DNA of 64,000 nucleotides from Microbacterium stercoris (GTDB lineage: Bacteria > Actinomycetota > Actinomycetes > Actinomycetales > Microbacteriaceae), in contig NZ_JAGFOA010000002.1 of NCBI RefSeq assembly GCF_017592545.1, positions 372,001 through 436,000 on the forward strand, given 5' to 3'. The position numbers and the translations under genes were made by a program. Positions 26,878-35,329 of this stretch are shown here, piece after piece. The notes beneath the pieces are model-generated. The model saw nothing but the letters and a program-made list of their open reading frames with translations. It was not told the origin of the DNA and did no database searches. Positions within the stretch are counted from its first letter, which is position 1. Every line of letters starts with the position of its first letter.

Positions 26878-27753
26878 ATGATCGTCACGCTCACGATGAA
26901 CCCGGCGCTCGACCGCACCGTCGAGCTGGCGGACGTGCTCGAGCCCGGCGAGGTGCAGTCGGCGCTGTCCGTGCGAGAGGATCCGGGCGGCAAGGGCGTC
27001 AACGTCGCCCGCGTCCTACGTGCGGCGGGACACCCCGTGACGGCCGTGCTCCCGCTCGCACACGCCGATCCGTATCGCGTGGCGCTCGGTGACCTTCCCG
27101 TACGCACCGTGCCGATCACGGCGCACGCGCGGGTGAACCTGACGCTGACGGATCCGTACGGCGAGACGACGAAGATCAACCTCGCCGGATCCGCCCTCAC
27201 CCGAGATCACCAGGCGCGCCTCATCGACGCGGTCGTGGTGACCGCCGACGGCGCTGACTGGCTGGTCATGTCGGGATCGCTGCCTCCGGGCGTCGCGGCC
27301 GACTTCTACGTCGACGTCGCGCTGGCGGTGCGCTCGCGCGCCAAGCGACCGCCGCGCATCGCCGTGGACACCTCGGGCCGGGCCCTCGCCGAGGCCGTCG
27401 CCTCGGGGGGCGTCGACCTCATCAAGCCCAACGAGGAGGAGCTCGCGGGCCTGCTGAGCGAGCTCGGGCTCGCCTCGGTGGCCGAGCTCGTGCCCGCGCA
27501 GGTGCGAGCCGTGCTGCTCACGCGCGGGGGCGACGGCGCCACGCTCATCGACGCCTCGGGTGAGCACGACGCCGACGCGCCGCGCATCGAGGTGCGCAGC
27601 ACGGTGGGCGCGGGGGACAGCTCTCTTGCCGGGTACCTGCTCGCCGACGTGGCGGGGCTTCCGCCCGCCGAGCGCGTCGCAACGGCGATCCGCTACGGCT
27701 CGGCCACCGCCGCCCTCCCCGGCACCCGGCTCGCGGAGCTGCCCTTCGGGTGA
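26878..27753 (+). CDS. fruK: 1-phosphofructokinase
   Basis: 291 residues of the PfkB family, phosphorylating fructose 1-phosphate to the 1,6-bisphosphate. N-terminal MIVTLTMNPALDRTVEL with DPGGKGVNVARVL, and the C-terminal PfkB signature STVGAGDSSLAGYLLA with the catalytic Asp. The ATG at 26878 fits the family start, 49 bases after fruA. With the regulator and transporter it completes a three-gene fructose operon. In some species this gene precedes the transporter gene. Confidence 0.94.
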   Translation: MIVTLTMNPALDRTVELADVLEPGEVQSALSVREDPGGKGVNVARVLRAAGHPVTAVLPLAHADPYRVALGDLPVRTVPITAHARVNLTLTDPYGETTKINLAGSALTRDHQARLIDAVVVTADGADWLVMSGSLPPGVAADFYVDVALAVRSRAKRPPRIAVDTSGRALAEAVASGGVDLIKPNEEELAGLLSELGLASVAELVPAQVRAVLLTRGGDGATLIDASGEHDADAPRIEVRSTVGAGDSSLAGYLLADVAGLPPAERVATAIRYGSATAALPGTRLAELPFG

Positions 27754-27896
27754 TCCGGGGCCTGGGCCGGGGGCTGGGCGTTGCGCCGGGGTTGGGCGTT
27801 GCGCCGGGGCCTGGGCGTTTCGACTCGCTGCGCTCGCTCAACGAGCGGGCGGGGTGAGGACCACCGCCCGGGGTTGAGCGAGCGCAGCGCGCGAGG
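27754..27896. repeat. REP-like unit between convergent fruK and the YhgE/Pip gene
   Basis: After short GTTGCGCCGGGG-type repeats comes GTTTCGACTCGCTGCGCTCGCTCAACGAGCG, followed by GGTTGAGCGAGCGCAGCG in the opposite sense. This is the window's common palindromic family at the meeting point of two transcripts. Confidence 0.65.
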
Positions 27897-30089
27897 TCAG
27901 GCCAGGAGCAGGCGGGCCGAGGCCGTGCGCTTGCGGGCGACCGCGAGGGTTGTGATGACGAAGGCGAGCACCGCCCACACGAGCATCGCGACGATCGCGC
28001 CGCCCGTGCCTCCCGCCTCGGTGACCACGCCGAGCAGGGCGCGGTAGGCGGGCGAGGTGGGCAGGGCGCCGGCGAGCGAGGCGAGCCAGCCAGGCAGCGT
28101 CGAGACGATGCCCGTGGCCAGGGCGATCGCGCCGATCAGCGCGGCGACCCACCGCCCGGCGCCGCCGAACAGGGCGACGAGCGCCTGGTGGATCGCGGCG
28201 AACGCCACGCCCACGAGTGCGCAGAGGGCGAACAGTCCGAGCGCCGTGCCGGCCTCGTAGCCGCTGACGATCTGCACGACGGCGGCGACCAGGATGCCCT
28301 GGATGGCGCCGACCACGGCCGCCGGGAGAAGCGTGCTGCCGGCGAGGAAGACCGACGAGCGTCGCGACGTGAGGGCGCGGGCGGTGACCGAGCGCATCAC
28401 GATGAAGGTGGCGAGGCCGCCGAACCACAGCACGATCGCGGCGAGGAGCGGGATGGCCGCGGCGCCGAAGAGCGAGACGCCGGTCCCGTTGGCGGCGGCG
28501 ACCGGATCCGAGACGACGCTCGCGATCGAGTTCGCCTCGTCCGCGTCGAAAGAGGGGAGCTGCTCGGTCGCCTGGCCCAGGCCCTCGCCGAGCTGCGTCG
28601 TGCCGGTCGCGAGATCTCCCGCGCCCGTCGCCAGCTGCGACGTGCCCTCGGCGAGACCGCTCGCGCCGGTCGCGAGCTCGGAGGTGCCGGTGGCGATGCC
28701 GCTGGCGCCGGTGGCGAGCTGCGAGGCACCCGAGGCGAGCTGGTCGGCTCCGCCGGCGAGCTGCGTGGTGCCCTGCGAGAGCTGGGCCGCGCCGCCGGCG
28801 AGTCCACTGACGCCGGTCGCGAGCTGGGAGGCTCCCGTGGCTGCATCGGCCGCGCCGGTGGCGAGCCGCTCGAGACCGCCGGTGAACGTGGACGCCTCGT
28901 TCGCCGCGCCGTCGAGCTTCGCCGCGAGCTCCGTGGGAGACTCGGCGGCGAAGGTCGAGATGCCGCCGGAGAGCTGTGCCGCGCCGTCGGAGTAGCCGGC
29001 GAGCTCGGCGCAGAACGCGGCATCGGCGCCCGAGGTGGCGCAGCGCTTGGCGAGGCTGGACAGGCCGGTCGAGACGCCCTGCGCCCCCTCGGTGATCTCA
29101 GCGGGCACGATGCCGTCCGCGACGATCTTGTCCGCCCCGGCACGCAGGCCCGATACGAGCGCCGTGGCGCCGTTCGCCACCTGGCGAAGGCCCGGTGCGA
29201 GGCCGGGGTTCTTCGCGGTGCCGTCGCCGTTGAGGCCGACCGACAGCGCGTTCGCGCCGGCGGCCAGCTGATTCGCGCCGTCCGCTAGGCCGCTCGCGCC
29301 CTGTGCGAGACCGTGCACCCCGTTGGCGAGCTCGGTCGCGCCGCCCGACAGCCCGGCGGCGCCCGACGAGACCTGCGTGGCGCCGTCGGCCAGCTGGCCG
29401 GCGCCCGAGGCGAGCTCACCGGCGCCCGAGCCGAGCTGGGTGACGCCGTCGGCGAGCTGCGTGGCGCCGTCGGCCAGCTGGACCGCGCCGTCCTCGGCCT
29501 CGCCGAGCTTGTCGCCCAGCGTGCCGAAGCCGATCAGAACGTTGGAGAGCGTGGCCTCCGAGAGCATGCGTCCCATCGACGAGGTGGCGACAGAGGCGAT
29601 CTGCGAGGTGATCATCTCGTCGGCCAGACGCGCATCCGGCGCCGTGACGACGCGGATGGTGGCCTGCTCGGGCTCGGTGTCCTCGCCGGAGAGGCGCTGG
29701 CCCGACGAGGTCGCGGCGGCCGAGAACTCCTTCGGGATCGTGACGACGGCCTGGTACGTGCCGTCGGCGAGTCCCTCTGCGGCGTCCTCCTTGTTCGAGA
29801 GCACCCAGTCGAGGTTGCTGTCGAGGTCGTCGGAGCCGTCGACGAGACCGGCCGCGAGCTGGCGTCCGAGCGGCGTGTACTGATCCTGGATCGTGACGGG
29901 CTCGTCGAGGTTGACGATCGCGGCCGACATGTTGTCGAGACGCTCGGTGGGGTTGTACAGCGCGGCCACGAGCGCGCCGCCGATGAGGGCGGGCAGCACC
30001 AGCACGCCGACGAGAGTCAGCCAGGTGACGGGGCGGGCGCTGCGTGCGCGCTCGATGCCGGTGGCGGTGAGACGGCGGAGGAGATTCAT
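27897..30089 (-). CDS. YhgE/Pip-family membrane protein (ABC-2-like) with long coiled repeats
   Basis: 730 residues. An N-terminal transmembrane helix (about 21-42, VLVLPALIGGALVAALYNP) precedes an extracytoplasmic region. Much of that region is heptad/undecad-like repeats such as ATQLADGVTQLGSG and TELATGASGLAEG in two blocks (about 195-290 and 395-505). The C-terminal about 200 residues have five to six membrane segments. The family is the phage-infection-protein/YhgE group, components of ABC-2-like exporters also seen near type VII-like toxin genes. Its ATG overlaps the MMPL stop (ATGA). Cargo is unknown. Confidence 0.9.
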   Translation of the reverse strand: MNLLRRLTATGIERARSARPVTWLTLVGVLVLPALIGGALVAALYNPTERLDNMSAAIVNLDEPVTIQDQYTPLGRQLAAGLVDGSDDLDSNLDWVLSNKEDAAEGLADGTYQAVVTIPKEFSAAATSSGQRLSGEDTEPEQATIRVVTAPDARLADEMITSQIASVATSSMGRMLSEATLSNVLIGFGTLGDKLGEAEDGAVQLADGATQLADGVTQLGSGAGELASGAGQLADGATQVSSGAAGLSGGATELANGVHGLAQGASGLADGANQLAAGANALSVGLNGDGTAKNPGLAPGLRQVANGATALVSGLRAGADKIVADGIVPAEITEGAQGVSTGLSSLAKRCATSGADAAFCAELAGYSDGAAQLSGGISTFAAESPTELAAKLDGAANEASTFTGGLERLATGAADAATGASQLATGVSGLAGGAAQLSQGTTQLAGGADQLASGASQLATGASGIATGTSELATGASGLAEGTSQLATGAGDLATGTTQLGEGLGQATEQLPSFDADEANSIASVVSDPVAAANGTGVSLFGAAAIPLLAAIVLWFGGLATFIVMRSVTARALTSRRSSVFLAGSTLLPAAVVGAIQGILVAAVVQIVSGYEAGTALGLFALCALVGVAFAAIHQALVALFGGAGRWVAALIGAIALATGIVSTLPGWLASLAGALPTSPAYRALLGVVTEAGGTGGAIVAMLVWAVLAFVITTLAVARKRTASARLLLA

Positions 30090-32845
30090 GCGTGCACCTC
30101 GGTGGTGGCGGAAGCGGGGGCGAGGTCGATGCGCTGGGCGGCTTCCCATCCGGCGTCCGCGAGCAGCTGCGCGGACGGAAGCGGATCGGATCCGGTCAGC
30201 ACGACCGTCAGGGGTTCGGGAGCGAGCCCGGCACGGGCATCGCGCAGCAGGGCGGCCAGCTGGTCGCGCTCGGCGGAGTCGAGCTCGGCGACGCCGTCGA
30301 CGACGACGAGGCGGGTGCCGCCGCGAAGGGCGTCGCGCAGGGCGCGTGCCGGCGGCTCGGAGCCGTCGAGCAGGGCGACGCCCACATGCGCGCGCACCCA
30401 CGGCGCGCGGCCGGGCAGGAGGTGTCCGGCGACGCGCAGCAGCCCCTGCTGGGGGCTCACGCGTGCGGCGATCGCGAGGCCGACGGCGCGGGCGGCGCGC
30501 GGGTCGGCGGCCGTGATCACCATCGCCTCGCCGGGCTCGGCGCGCAGGGTCACGCCCGAGGCGAGAACCACGTCGCCGGCGGCGACGGCCAGGTCGTCGG
30601 CCGCGATGATCGCCGTCGACCCGGGCTCGGGCCAGTCGGCGAGAGTGCGCTCGCGCTCGACGGCCTCGCCCTCGATGTCGAGCGACGGCAGGATGCGGTC
30701 GAGCCACTTGGGCATCCACCACGCCTTCTCGCCGAGCAGCGTCATGATCGCCGGCACCAGGGTCATGCGCACCAGGAACGCGTCGATCGCGATGCCGGTG
30801 GCCAGCGCCAGCGCGATGGGCTTGAGGTTCGAGTCGCCCTCGGGGACGAACGCGGCGAACACGGCGAACATGATGACGGCGGCCGCGGTGACCACGCGCG
30901 CCGAGGCCGAGAAGCCCGAGCGCACCGATTCGATCGCGATCTCCCGCGTCGCGCCCTTCTTGCGGGCGGCGTGCACGAAGTCCTCGCGCATGCGGGAGAC
31001 CAGGAACACCTCGTAGTCCATGGCGAGGCCGAACAGCACACCCATCACCACGATCGGCATAAAGGCGATGATCGGGCCGGTGCGCGCCACGTGCAGCAGG
31101 TCGGCGCCCCACCCCCACGAGAACACCGCCGAGACGATGCCGAAGGCGGCGAGAATCGACAGCAGGTAGCTGAGGGCGGCCTTCAGCGGCACCCAGATCG
31201 AGCGGAACACGACCATCAGCAGGATGAACGACAGGCCGACGACGAAGATGCCGAACGGGATGAGCGCGGCGCCCAGGCGGTCGGAGATGTCGATGCCGAC
31301 GGCGGTGGCGCCGGTCACCTTGAGGTCGATGCCGAACTCGTCGAGCCACTCGTCGTGGTGCGAGCGCAGCTCGCGCACGAGGTCGTTGGTGGCGGGGTCG
31401 CTGGGGCCGGTGGTCGGCACGATCTGCACGAATCCGGTGTCGGCGGTCTCGTTGGGGGTCGAGATCGCCACCTTCTCCACACCCGGGAGCTTCTCGACCT
31501 CGGTCTTGAGGTCGTCCATCAGACCGAGCGGATCCTCGGACGTCACGATCGTGCCGGTCAGCACGAGCGGGCCGTTGAAACCCGCGCCGAAGTGCTCGGA
31601 GGTCAGGTCGTAGCCGATGCGCGCCTCGTTGTCCTTGGGCAGCACCCCCGCGTTCGGCAGCGACAGGCCGAGGCTGCCGACCGGAATCGCCAGCACGCCG
31701 AGCGTGAGCACCACGGCGATCGTGGTGACGACGGGGTGGCGGGTGATCATCCCCACCCAGCGGGTGGCGAAGCCCTTCTTGGGCTCGGCCGGCGCCTTCT
31801 TGCGGGTGCGCGGGCGGCGCTTCCAGCCGAGCACGCGGCCCTTCACGAAGCCGAGCATCGCGGGGGTGAGCGTGATGGCGATGAGCACGGCCACCGCGAC
31901 GGCGATGGCTGCGGCGATTCCCATGGTCGTGAGGAAGGGCACGTTCGCGAAGCCGAGGCCGATGAGCGCGATCAGCACGGTCACGCCCGCGAAGACGACG
32001 GCCGATCCGGCCGTTCCGGTGGCGCGCCCGGCCGACTCCTCGAGCTCGACCCCGTCGCGCACCTGATCCTGATGTCGGGCCGCGATGAAGAGGGAGTAGT
32101 CGATGCCCACCGCGAGACCGAGCATCAGGGCGAGCATCGGCGTGGTGGCCGAGACCGTGGCCCACTGGGTGGAGGCGACGAGGCCGAGCAGCGCGATGCC
32201 GACGCCGATGAGAGCGATGCCGAGGGGAAGGCCGGCGAGCACGAAGGAGCGGAAGACGATGATCAGCACGATCAGCGCCACAATGACGCCCACGGCCTCG
32301 GTGATCGAGATGGTCGGGAGCTCGGTGGCGAACAGCTCACCGCCGAGGGCGGTCTCGGATCCGTCGGGCAGCTCGGCACGCAGATCGTCGACGACCGCGT
32401 GCATCGCTTCCTTGTCCTCGTCGGTGACGTCGGTCATGGTGCCGTCGAACTGGAGGCGGACGATCGCGGCGGTGTCGCCCTCGGCGACCATGCCGGTGAC
32501 CATCTCGTCGAACGGCGACGTGACGCTCGAGACCCCCTGCACATCCTCCATCTGCGCGATCGCGTCGTCGATGGCGTCGACGTAGGCCTGGTCGGTGACC
32601 TTGTCGCCATCGGCCGCCACCACGATGAACTGGGCGCTTGTGCCTGAGACCTGGGGGAAGGTGCGCTGCAGCTGCTGCAGGCCCTCCTGCGACTCGGTGC
32701 CGGGGATCGAGAAGGCGTTGTCGAAGCCCTTGTTCAGGCCCGCTGCGGCGCCGCCGACGGCGGTGAGGATCAGCAGCCAGCCCAACAGCACTCGCCACGG
32801 GTGACGGTACGACCAGCGACCGAGCGAGTAGAGCAGCGTGGACAC
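30086..32845 (-). CDS. MMPL/RND-family transporter with a degenerate ABC-ATPase-like C-terminal domain
   Basis: 919 residues, longer than the usual 700-750 for MMPL proteins. Residues 1-730 show the two RND halves: helix at 14-34, extracytoplasmic loops, the sterol-sensing-like helices about 190-340 with GLAVGIDYSLFIAARHQD, and a second set about 530-700 with VLFGLAMDYEVFLVSRMRED. Residues about 735-919 look like an ABC ATPase: RAEPGEAMVITAADPRAAR sits where Walker A belongs but lacks the GxxGxGK(S/T) lysine. TRLVVVDGVAELDSAERDQLA mimics Walker B and D-loop. The tail is probably structural or regulatory. GTG start with GGAGG upstream. It probably exports lipids or drugs with YhgE and is probably repressed by the adjacent TetR. 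Confidence 0.92.
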   Translation of the reverse strand: MSTLLYSLGRWSYRHPWRVLLGWLLILTAVGGAAAGLNKGFDNAFSIPGTESQEGLQQLQRTFPQVSGTSAQFIVVAADGDKVTDQAYVDAIDDAIAQMEDVQGVSSVTSPFDEMVTGMVAEGDTAAIVRLQFDGTMTDVTDEDKEAMHAVVDDLRAELPDGSETALGGELFATELPTISITEAVGVIVALIVLIIVFRSFVLAGLPLGIALIGVGIALLGLVASTQWATVSATTPMLALMLGLAVGIDYSLFIAARHQDQVRDGVELEESAGRATGTAGSAVVFAGVTVLIALIGLGFANVPFLTTMGIAAAIAVAVAVLIAITLTPAMLGFVKGRVLGWKRRPRTRKKAPAEPKKGFATRWVGMITRHPVVTTIAVVLTLGVLAIPVGSLGLSLPNAGVLPKDNEARIGYDLTSEHFGAGFNGPLVLTGTIVTSEDPLGLMDDLKTEVEKLPGVEKVAISTPNETADTGFVQIVPTTGPSDPATNDLVRELRSHHDEWLDEFGIDLKVTGATAVGIDISDRLGAALIPFGIFVVGLSFILLMVVFRSIWVPLKAALSYLLSILAAFGIVSAVFSWGWGADLLHVARTGPIIAFMPIVVMGVLFGLAMDYEVFLVSRMREDFVHAARKKGATREIAIESVRSGFSASARVVTAAAVIMFAVFAAFVPEGDSNLKPIALALATGIAIDAFLVRMTLVPAIMTLLGEKAWWMPKWLDRILPSLDIEGEAVERERTLADWPEPGSTAIIAADDLAVAAGDVVLASGVTLRAEPGEAMVITAADPRAARAVGLAIAARVSPQQGLLRVAGHLLPGRAPWVRAHVGVALLDGSEPPARALRDALRGGTRLVVVDGVAELDSAERDQLAALLRDARAGLAPEPLTVVLTGSDPLPSAQLLADAGWEAAQRIDLAPASATTEVHA

Positions 32846-32879
32846 AGGCGCCTCCGAGAGGAACAGACAATGGGGATTC

Positions 32880-32895
32880 GATACAGCGGTGTATC
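32880..32895. promoter_or_regulatory. TetR-type operator palindrome 1
   Basis: GATACA-GCGG-TGTATC is a perfect six-base inverted repeat in the gap between the divergent MMPL and TetR genes. It is one base away from a second copy, so centres are 17 bp apart. Confidence 0.8.
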
Positions 32896-32896
32896 C

Positions 32897-32912
32897 GATA
32901 CAAGTGTGTATC
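32897..32912. promoter_or_regulatory. TetR-type operator palindrome 2
   Basis: GATACA-AGTG-TGTATC has the same arms as palindrome 1. Tandem identical arms with different centres indicate selection for protein binding, most likely by the neighbouring TetR protein controlling both directions. Confidence 0.8.
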
Positions 32913-32965
32913 GTAAGTGAGGGAGAGGCAACTTCTTATCCTGGAAGTTCCCTATGGAGGACGAT

Positions 32966-33601
32966 GTGACCGACGCCAAGCCCGCGACCCGCAGTCGCGA
33001 GAACACACGCGCCCGCCTCCTCGAGGCTGCCGCCCAGGTCTTCGCCGAGGTCGGCCTCGGCGAGACGTCTGTTGAGGACATCTGCGAACGCGCGGGCTTC
33101 ACCCGCGGCGCCTTCTACTCGAACTTCGTCTCGAAGGACCAGCTCTTCGTCGAGCTCGCCGGATCCTTCATCAGCCAGCAGGTCGAGGCCGTGCGCGAGC
33201 GCATCCAGGGGCTCATCGAGGGAGGGCCCTCGGCCCACGACACGGTCGGCCTCGTCGAGGCGCTCGATGTGCCCGGCGACGTGCGCCTCGGAGTGCTGCT
33301 GATGAGCGAGATCCGCAATCGCGCCATGCGCGACGCGGACACCGCGGCGGCCTATCTCGCGCAGGATCAGGGCATGGTCCGGGAGGTCGGTGTGCTGCTC
33401 GACGACGTCGTGCGCGCCAAGGGCCTCTCGCTCACCCTGCCCACCGAGGAGGCCGCCCGCGTGGTGCTCACCGCCTGGGAGGGCGTCTCCGCCCGCGGCA
33501 TCATCGCCGGGCTCCCCGAGCAGCAGCTGCTCGAACTGCGCGCGCAGGAGATCGGGCGCATCGCCGACCTGATCATCGAGCACGGCCCCGAGGGCTGCTG
33601 A
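32966..33601 (+). CDS. TetR-family transcriptional repressor
   Basis: 211 residues from GTG 32966, preferred because GGAGG lies five bases upstream. An ATG at 32954 would add MEDD. N-terminal TetR domain: RARLLEAAAQVFAEVGLGETSVEDICERAGFTRGAFYSNFVSKDQLF (helix-turn-helix about residues 35-57). The ligand-binding C-terminal domain is not recognisable by subclass. It is divergent from the MMPL-YhgE operon with two palindromes in between, so it very likely controls those exporters and itself. Confidence 0.92.
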   Translation: MTDAKPATRSRENTRARLLEAAAQVFAEVGLGETSVEDICERAGFTRGAFYSNFVSKDQLFVELAGSFISQQVEAVRERIQGLIEGGPSAHDTVGLVEALDVPGDVRLGVLLMSEIRNRAMRDADTAAAYLAQDQGMVREVGVLLDDVVRAKGLSLTLPTEEAARVVLTAWEGVSARGIIAGLPEQQLLELRAQEIGRIADLIIEHGPEGC

Positions 33602-33620
33602 CCCTCACACCGCGTGAGGG

Positions 33621-34604
33621 TCAGAGCGCCGAGGCCTCCCAGGCCCGGCGCACACGAGCGATCCACCATTCGGTGCGCTCGGCGCTCGCCGCGTGCTGCG
33701 CGAGCAGATCCGGATCCGGCGTGAGCCGTCCGACGGGGACGGCGCCGTCGCGCGCCCGCAGCGGCTCGCGCACGACGTCGGCGGCGTACAGCGAGGCGGT
33801 GCCGAGCCCGCAGTCGAAGTCGAGTCGGGGGAGGGCCGCCGCGAGCGCCGCGCCCTGCGCGAGACCGATCGAGGTGTCGAGGGCGCTCGAGACGACCGCC
33901 GGCAGGCCCGCCTCTGCGACGATGCCGAGCGCGCGGCGCACACCCCCGAGCGGCTGCGCCTTCACGACGATCAGGTCGGCCGCGCCGCTGCGTGCCACCT
34001 CGATCGGATCCTGCGCCTTGCGCACGCTCTCGTCGGCGGCGATGGGCAGATCCCAGCGCTTCAGGCGCGCGCGCAGCTCGGCGAGCTCCGCCACGGTGGC
34101 GCAGGGCTGCTCCAGATACTCGAGGTCGAACTCGGCGAGGGCGTGTGCCGCGTGCTCGGCCTCATCGACGTTCCAGCCGCCGTTCGCATCCACGCGGATC
34201 CGTCCCACCGCGCCCATCGCCGCGCGCACGGCGGCCACGCGGGCCACATCCTCGGCGAGGGTCTGGCCGGGCTCGGCGACCTTGACCTTCACCGTGCGGC
34301 ATCCGTCATAGCGCGCGAGCACCTCGGGCACGCGCTCGGCAGCGACGGCGGGCATCGTGGCGTTGACGGGGATGCTGTCGCGCAGAGCGGCAGGCTGCGG
34401 GCGCCAGGCGAAGTCGACCGCGGCGGCGAGCCATGTGCTCGCCTCGGCGTCGTCGTACTCGACGAAGGGCGAGAACTCGGCCCAGCCCTCGGGCCCCTCG
34501 AGCAGCACGGCCTCGCGATGCTCGACCCCGCGGAACCGGGTGTTCAGCGGAAGCGACACCACCCGGGCGGTGGCGAGGACGTCGGACAGCGTGGGGCTCG
34601 TCAT
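33621..34604 (-). CDS. menC: o-succinylbenzoate synthase
   Basis: Dehydrates SHCHC to o-succinylbenzoate in menaquinone synthesis. 327 residues of the enolase superfamily. The catalytic lysine motif is TVKVKVAEPG; metal ligands lie in RVDANGGWN, EQPC and AADES; the second lysine is in DLIVVKAQPLGGVRRAL; SSALDTSIGLA follows. ATG 34604 has CAGGAT six bases upstream, consistent with a leaderless start. It is separated from menB by an accessory stretch of about 5.6 kb. Confidence 0.95.
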   Translation of the reverse strand: MTSPTLSDVLATARVVSLPLNTRFRGVEHREAVLLEGPEGWAEFSPFVEYDDAEASTWLAAAVDFAWRPQPAALRDSIPVNATMPAVAAERVPEVLARYDGCRTVKVKVAEPGQTLAEDVARVAAVRAAMGAVGRIRVDANGGWNVDEAEHAAHALAEFDLEYLEQPCATVAELAELRARLKRWDLPIAADESVRKAQDPIEVARSGAADLIVVKAQPLGGVRRALGIVAEAGLPAVVSSALDTSIGLAQGAALAAALPRLDFDCGLGTASLYAADVVREPLRARDGAVPVGRLTPDPDLLAQHAASAERTEWWIARVRRAWEASAL

Positions 34605-34775
34605 GGCCCCATCCTGCCGCGTGGCGCAGGAGATCGGCGCCGGGGGCGGGAGCCCAGACGAAACGATATGGCGTACGCCGAGCTCATCCGGGTCGGCGCT
34701 GCCGGTCGCTGTCAGGAGGTATGAGCTCCCGCCGGAAGCCCAGAAGGCAATGCCCGCTGAGCAGGCGACTGCACA

Positions 34776-34817
34776 CGCGTTCGCGGAGGAAATCACCGCG
34801 TTCGCGGAGGAAATCAC
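34776..34817 (+). repeat. 21-bp perfect tandem repeat
   Basis: Two adjacent identical 21-mers beginning CGCGTTCGCGGAGG. In one frame they encode the repeated heptapeptide in the acidic remnant. Being a multiple of three is consistent with a coding origin. Confidence 0.85.
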
Positions 34818-34881
34818 ACGCGACGAGGATTGATCGCCACTGCATCTCTCCTTTGGGGTCCTTCTTGAGTTTCCCACCTCT

Positions 34882-34887
34882 TATAAA
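34882..34887 (+). promoter_or_regulatory. probable -10 element TATAAA of the bacteriocin gene
   Basis: TATAAA is unusually AT-rich for this genome and lies about 65 bases before the bacteriocin ATG. A matching -35 box at normal distance is not clear. Confidence 0.4.
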
Positions 34888-34953
34888 TGAGGAGGGCGAT
34901 CAGGTTGCCGTGAAGACGCGGTAGCTGAAGTCTGCGTTGAGGAGAAAGCAACG

Positions 34954-35262
34954 ATGAAGAAGAAGTCGCTCGGTACGATCCTTGCGGTTGGTGTCGGTCT
35001 CACATTCGCAGTGGCGTCACCCGTGGCAGCGAACGCGGCACTGGAGTATCCCGCGGGTGGCACCTGGTACTACGGGGTCACAGGCAACAGCGTGTACTCG
35101 CACTACTATCACAACACCAAGACGCACAAGGCCACCGCCTGCGGCGCTCAGGACCTGAGCGGATGGTGCCAGACGACGGGATGGAAGAGCCGCGGGGTCG
35201 CCGCTCTGGCCAACCAGCCGGCCAAGATCTCTGGGAACACCGCCTACTACAACGTGTCCTGA
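34954..35262 (+). CDS. lactococcin 972 family bacteriocin precursor
   Basis: 102 residues. A Sec signal peptide (MKKKSLGTILAVGVGLTFA, cleavage likely after VAANA or ANAAL) leaves about 73 residues. The mature part shows the lactococcin 972 pattern: GGTWYYGV, SVYSHYYHNTKTHKATA, GWKSRGVAALA and a closing NTAYYNV. Lactococcin 972 itself, from memory, has GTWQHGYG, KTHSAT and YYNFW in the same order; it binds lipid II and blocks septum formation. Two cysteines here (ACGAQ, GWCQT) could form a disulfide. GAGGAG lies nine bases before the ATG. It begins a five-gene cluster with an export system. Confidence 0.92.
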   Translation: MKKKSLGTILAVGVGLTFAVASPVAANAALEYPAGGTWYYGVTGNSVYSHYYHNTKTHKATACGAQDLSGWCQTTGWKSRGVAALANQPAKISGNTAYYNVS

Positions 35263-35329
35263 TTCATCTGGCACCTACTGCGGCCGCCGGCGCACTCATC
35301 GCGACGGCCGCAGTACGTGCCCATGGGAC

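Larger units (their letters stand above)
34605..34953. other. 349-bp gap before the bacteriocin gene, with gene-remnant-like DNA
   Basis: No confident gene. A plus-strand frame ending at 34833 reads, over its last about 40 codons, like real protein (RYELPPEAQKAMPAEQATAH, then a doubled FAEEITA-type heptapeptide). Its only nearby starts are weak (ATG 34750 would give 27 residues). It may be the tail of a broken gene or a tiny acidic peptide. Base composition becomes more AT-rich from about 34830, and TATAAA at 34882-34887 is a likely -10 box for the bacteriocin transcript. Confidence 0.55.

Noticed and set aside
27897..32165. A minus-strand open frame of more than 1,400 codons that continues upstream of the YhgE/Pip gene through the MMPL gene
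   Set aside because: Only the part from ATG 30089 reads as protein. The rest is an Arg/Ala/Pro-rich shadow of the MMPL frame, a known effect of high G+C coding DNA.
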